This document shows positions 4,853 through 5,137 of a stretch of 5,137 nucleotides of DNA, one piece after another. Made by a program: the position numbers and the translations under genes. The stretch's first letter is position 1; the number at the start of each line of letters is the position of its first letter. Source of the DNA: CAZXYF01 sp964644705 (lineage in GTDB: Bacteria; Planctomycetota; Brocadiia; SM23-32). The notes under the pieces are model-generated. The model did not search any database. It was not told where the DNA came from and worked only from the letters and a program-made list of their open reading frames with translations. The DNA lies in NCBI GenBank assembly GCA_964644705.1, contig CAZXYF010000220.1, positions 1 through 5,137 on the forward strand. The letters are read 5' to 3'.

Positions 4853-4983
4853 AGTAGGTCGTGATCGCTGAGCGCGACCTGCCGGGTACTTCGATCACCG
4901 GGATTTCACCGCCCGCCAACAGGCCAGGAGGGCGTCCTGCGTACTATCGTCGTTCTGTGCTTTAACGTCATTTGCCGCAGCTC
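4853..4983 (+). repeat. REP-like repeat unit, copy 2 (131 bp)
   Basis: Direct copy of 4638-4768, displaced by exactly 215 bp. It has the same hairpin (AGGTCG 4856-4861, CGACCT 4875-4880), the same GTAG foot (4854-4857) and the same conserved segments at 4913-4948 and 4974-4983. Just upstream, CCTACT (4840-4845) faces AGTAGG (4853-4858). With the GAGC...GCTC pairing at 4820-4835, this could be a decayed REP in inverted orientation, as in paired BIME structures. The 84 bp between the copies contains no convincing gene. Confidence 0.75.
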
Positions 4984-5137
4984 ATAGTCAGGCAAGCAAG
5001 GCGAATTCCAAGTTCCACAATGTATTTTGGGCTCAAATCCTTTGAGATGACATCAAAAACATTTCTGAACGTGTCGAATAGCACTGGCTCTATCGGATGA
5101 TGATTCTGACAATCACTCCATGGCATGATAGAATCCT
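4968..5137 (-). CDS. Partial reading frame from the right edge, unknown; possible truncated class I methyltransferase
   Basis: The frame is open from the window edge (first full codon 5135-5133) for 55 residues to a TGA at 4970-4968. It contains EPVLFDTFRNVFDVISKDL and SPKYIVELGIRLACLT and ends MSCGK. The PKYIVELGIR part resembles motif I of class I SAM-dependent methyltransferases (P..IVElG.r.G.ST). If so, the reading ends where a methyltransferase domain would begin, so the gene would be truncated. The last five codons lie in repeat copy 2, so the stop is supplied by repeat DNA. The frame could also be chance. The start lies outside the window. Confidence 0.35.
   Translation of the reverse strand, partial: DSIMPWSDCQNHHPIEPVLFDTFRNVFDVISKDLSPKYIVELGIRLACLTMSCGK

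Noticed and set aside
4572..4919. 115-residue minus-strand frame in the repeat region
   Set aside because: It begins and ends in repeat DNA. It reads the REP hairpin as RSRSAITTYL in copy 2 and copy 1 in a different frame, so it is best explained as translated repeat, not a gene.
1..5137. CRISPR array, rRNA, integrase or transposase gene, attachment site
   Set aside because: No regularly spaced short repeats, no rRNA signature and no transposase or integrase motif in any frame I read; only the two REP-like units suggest past mobility.

Overview
The window is a stretch of a bacterial chromosome of moderately high GC by eye. Three genes on the minus strand form a tight metabolic operon. Next to them are a single-gene unit of unknown function, two gene fragments cut by the window edges, and a pair of interspersed repeats. 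Genes preceded by GGAGG-type ribosome binding sites at a 7-nt spacing indicate a bacterium. The style of the KamA and DUF2156 proteins, together with GTAG-hairpin repeats, made me think of the Planctomycetota-Verrucomicrobiota-Kiritimatiellota group. That placement is a weak inference, because no rRNA or other phylogenetic marker is present.

Layout from left to right. Positions 1-99 (+) are the C-terminal end of a protein, possibly the exonuclease VII large subunit. Positions 100-326 are a convergent intergenic region with hairpins but no strong terminator. Positions 327-3418 (-) hold the operon, read right to left: a D-Ala-D-Ala-ligase-like ATP-grasp enzyme (2432-3418), a KamA-type radical SAM 2,3-aminomutase (1275-2435, overlapping by ATGA) and a DUF2156/phosphatidylglycerol-lysyltransferase-C-like protein (327-1244, 30 nt further on). 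Upstream of the operon, positions 3419-3678 contain an inverted repeat, a strong intrinsic terminator with a T7 tract, a stable hairpin and a sigma70-like promoter, all on the minus strand. This looks like a short RNA or an attenuated leader. Positions 3679-4359 (-) encode an unrecognised, cysteine-free, probably helical protein whose best ribosome binding site points to a CTG start. A promoter candidate lies about 130 nt upstream of that start. Positions 4638-4983 hold two direct copies of a repeat of about 131 bp, exactly 215 bp apart, each carrying an identical 35-bp REP-like hairpin with a GTAG foot. An open reading frame from the right edge runs into the second copy and stops there.

The most interesting unit is the operon. 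A radical SAM aminomutase would convert an alpha-amino acid to a beta-amino acid, an ATP-grasp ligase could join an amino or carboxyl partner, and a GNAT-fold transferase could acylate or transfer an aminoacyl group. Aligned from memory with lysine 2,3-aminomutase, the KamA protein keeps the cluster, SAM, carboxylate and PLP residues. It has Gln instead of one of the two Asp residues that read the lysine side chain, so its substrate may not be lysine. The ATP-grasp protein keeps the nucleotide and metal residues but lacks the Ddl N-terminal HG..GEDG signature, so it is probably not a cell-wall D-Ala-D-Ala ligase. Together they may make a beta-amino-acid-containing small molecule; the product cannot be read from the sequence.
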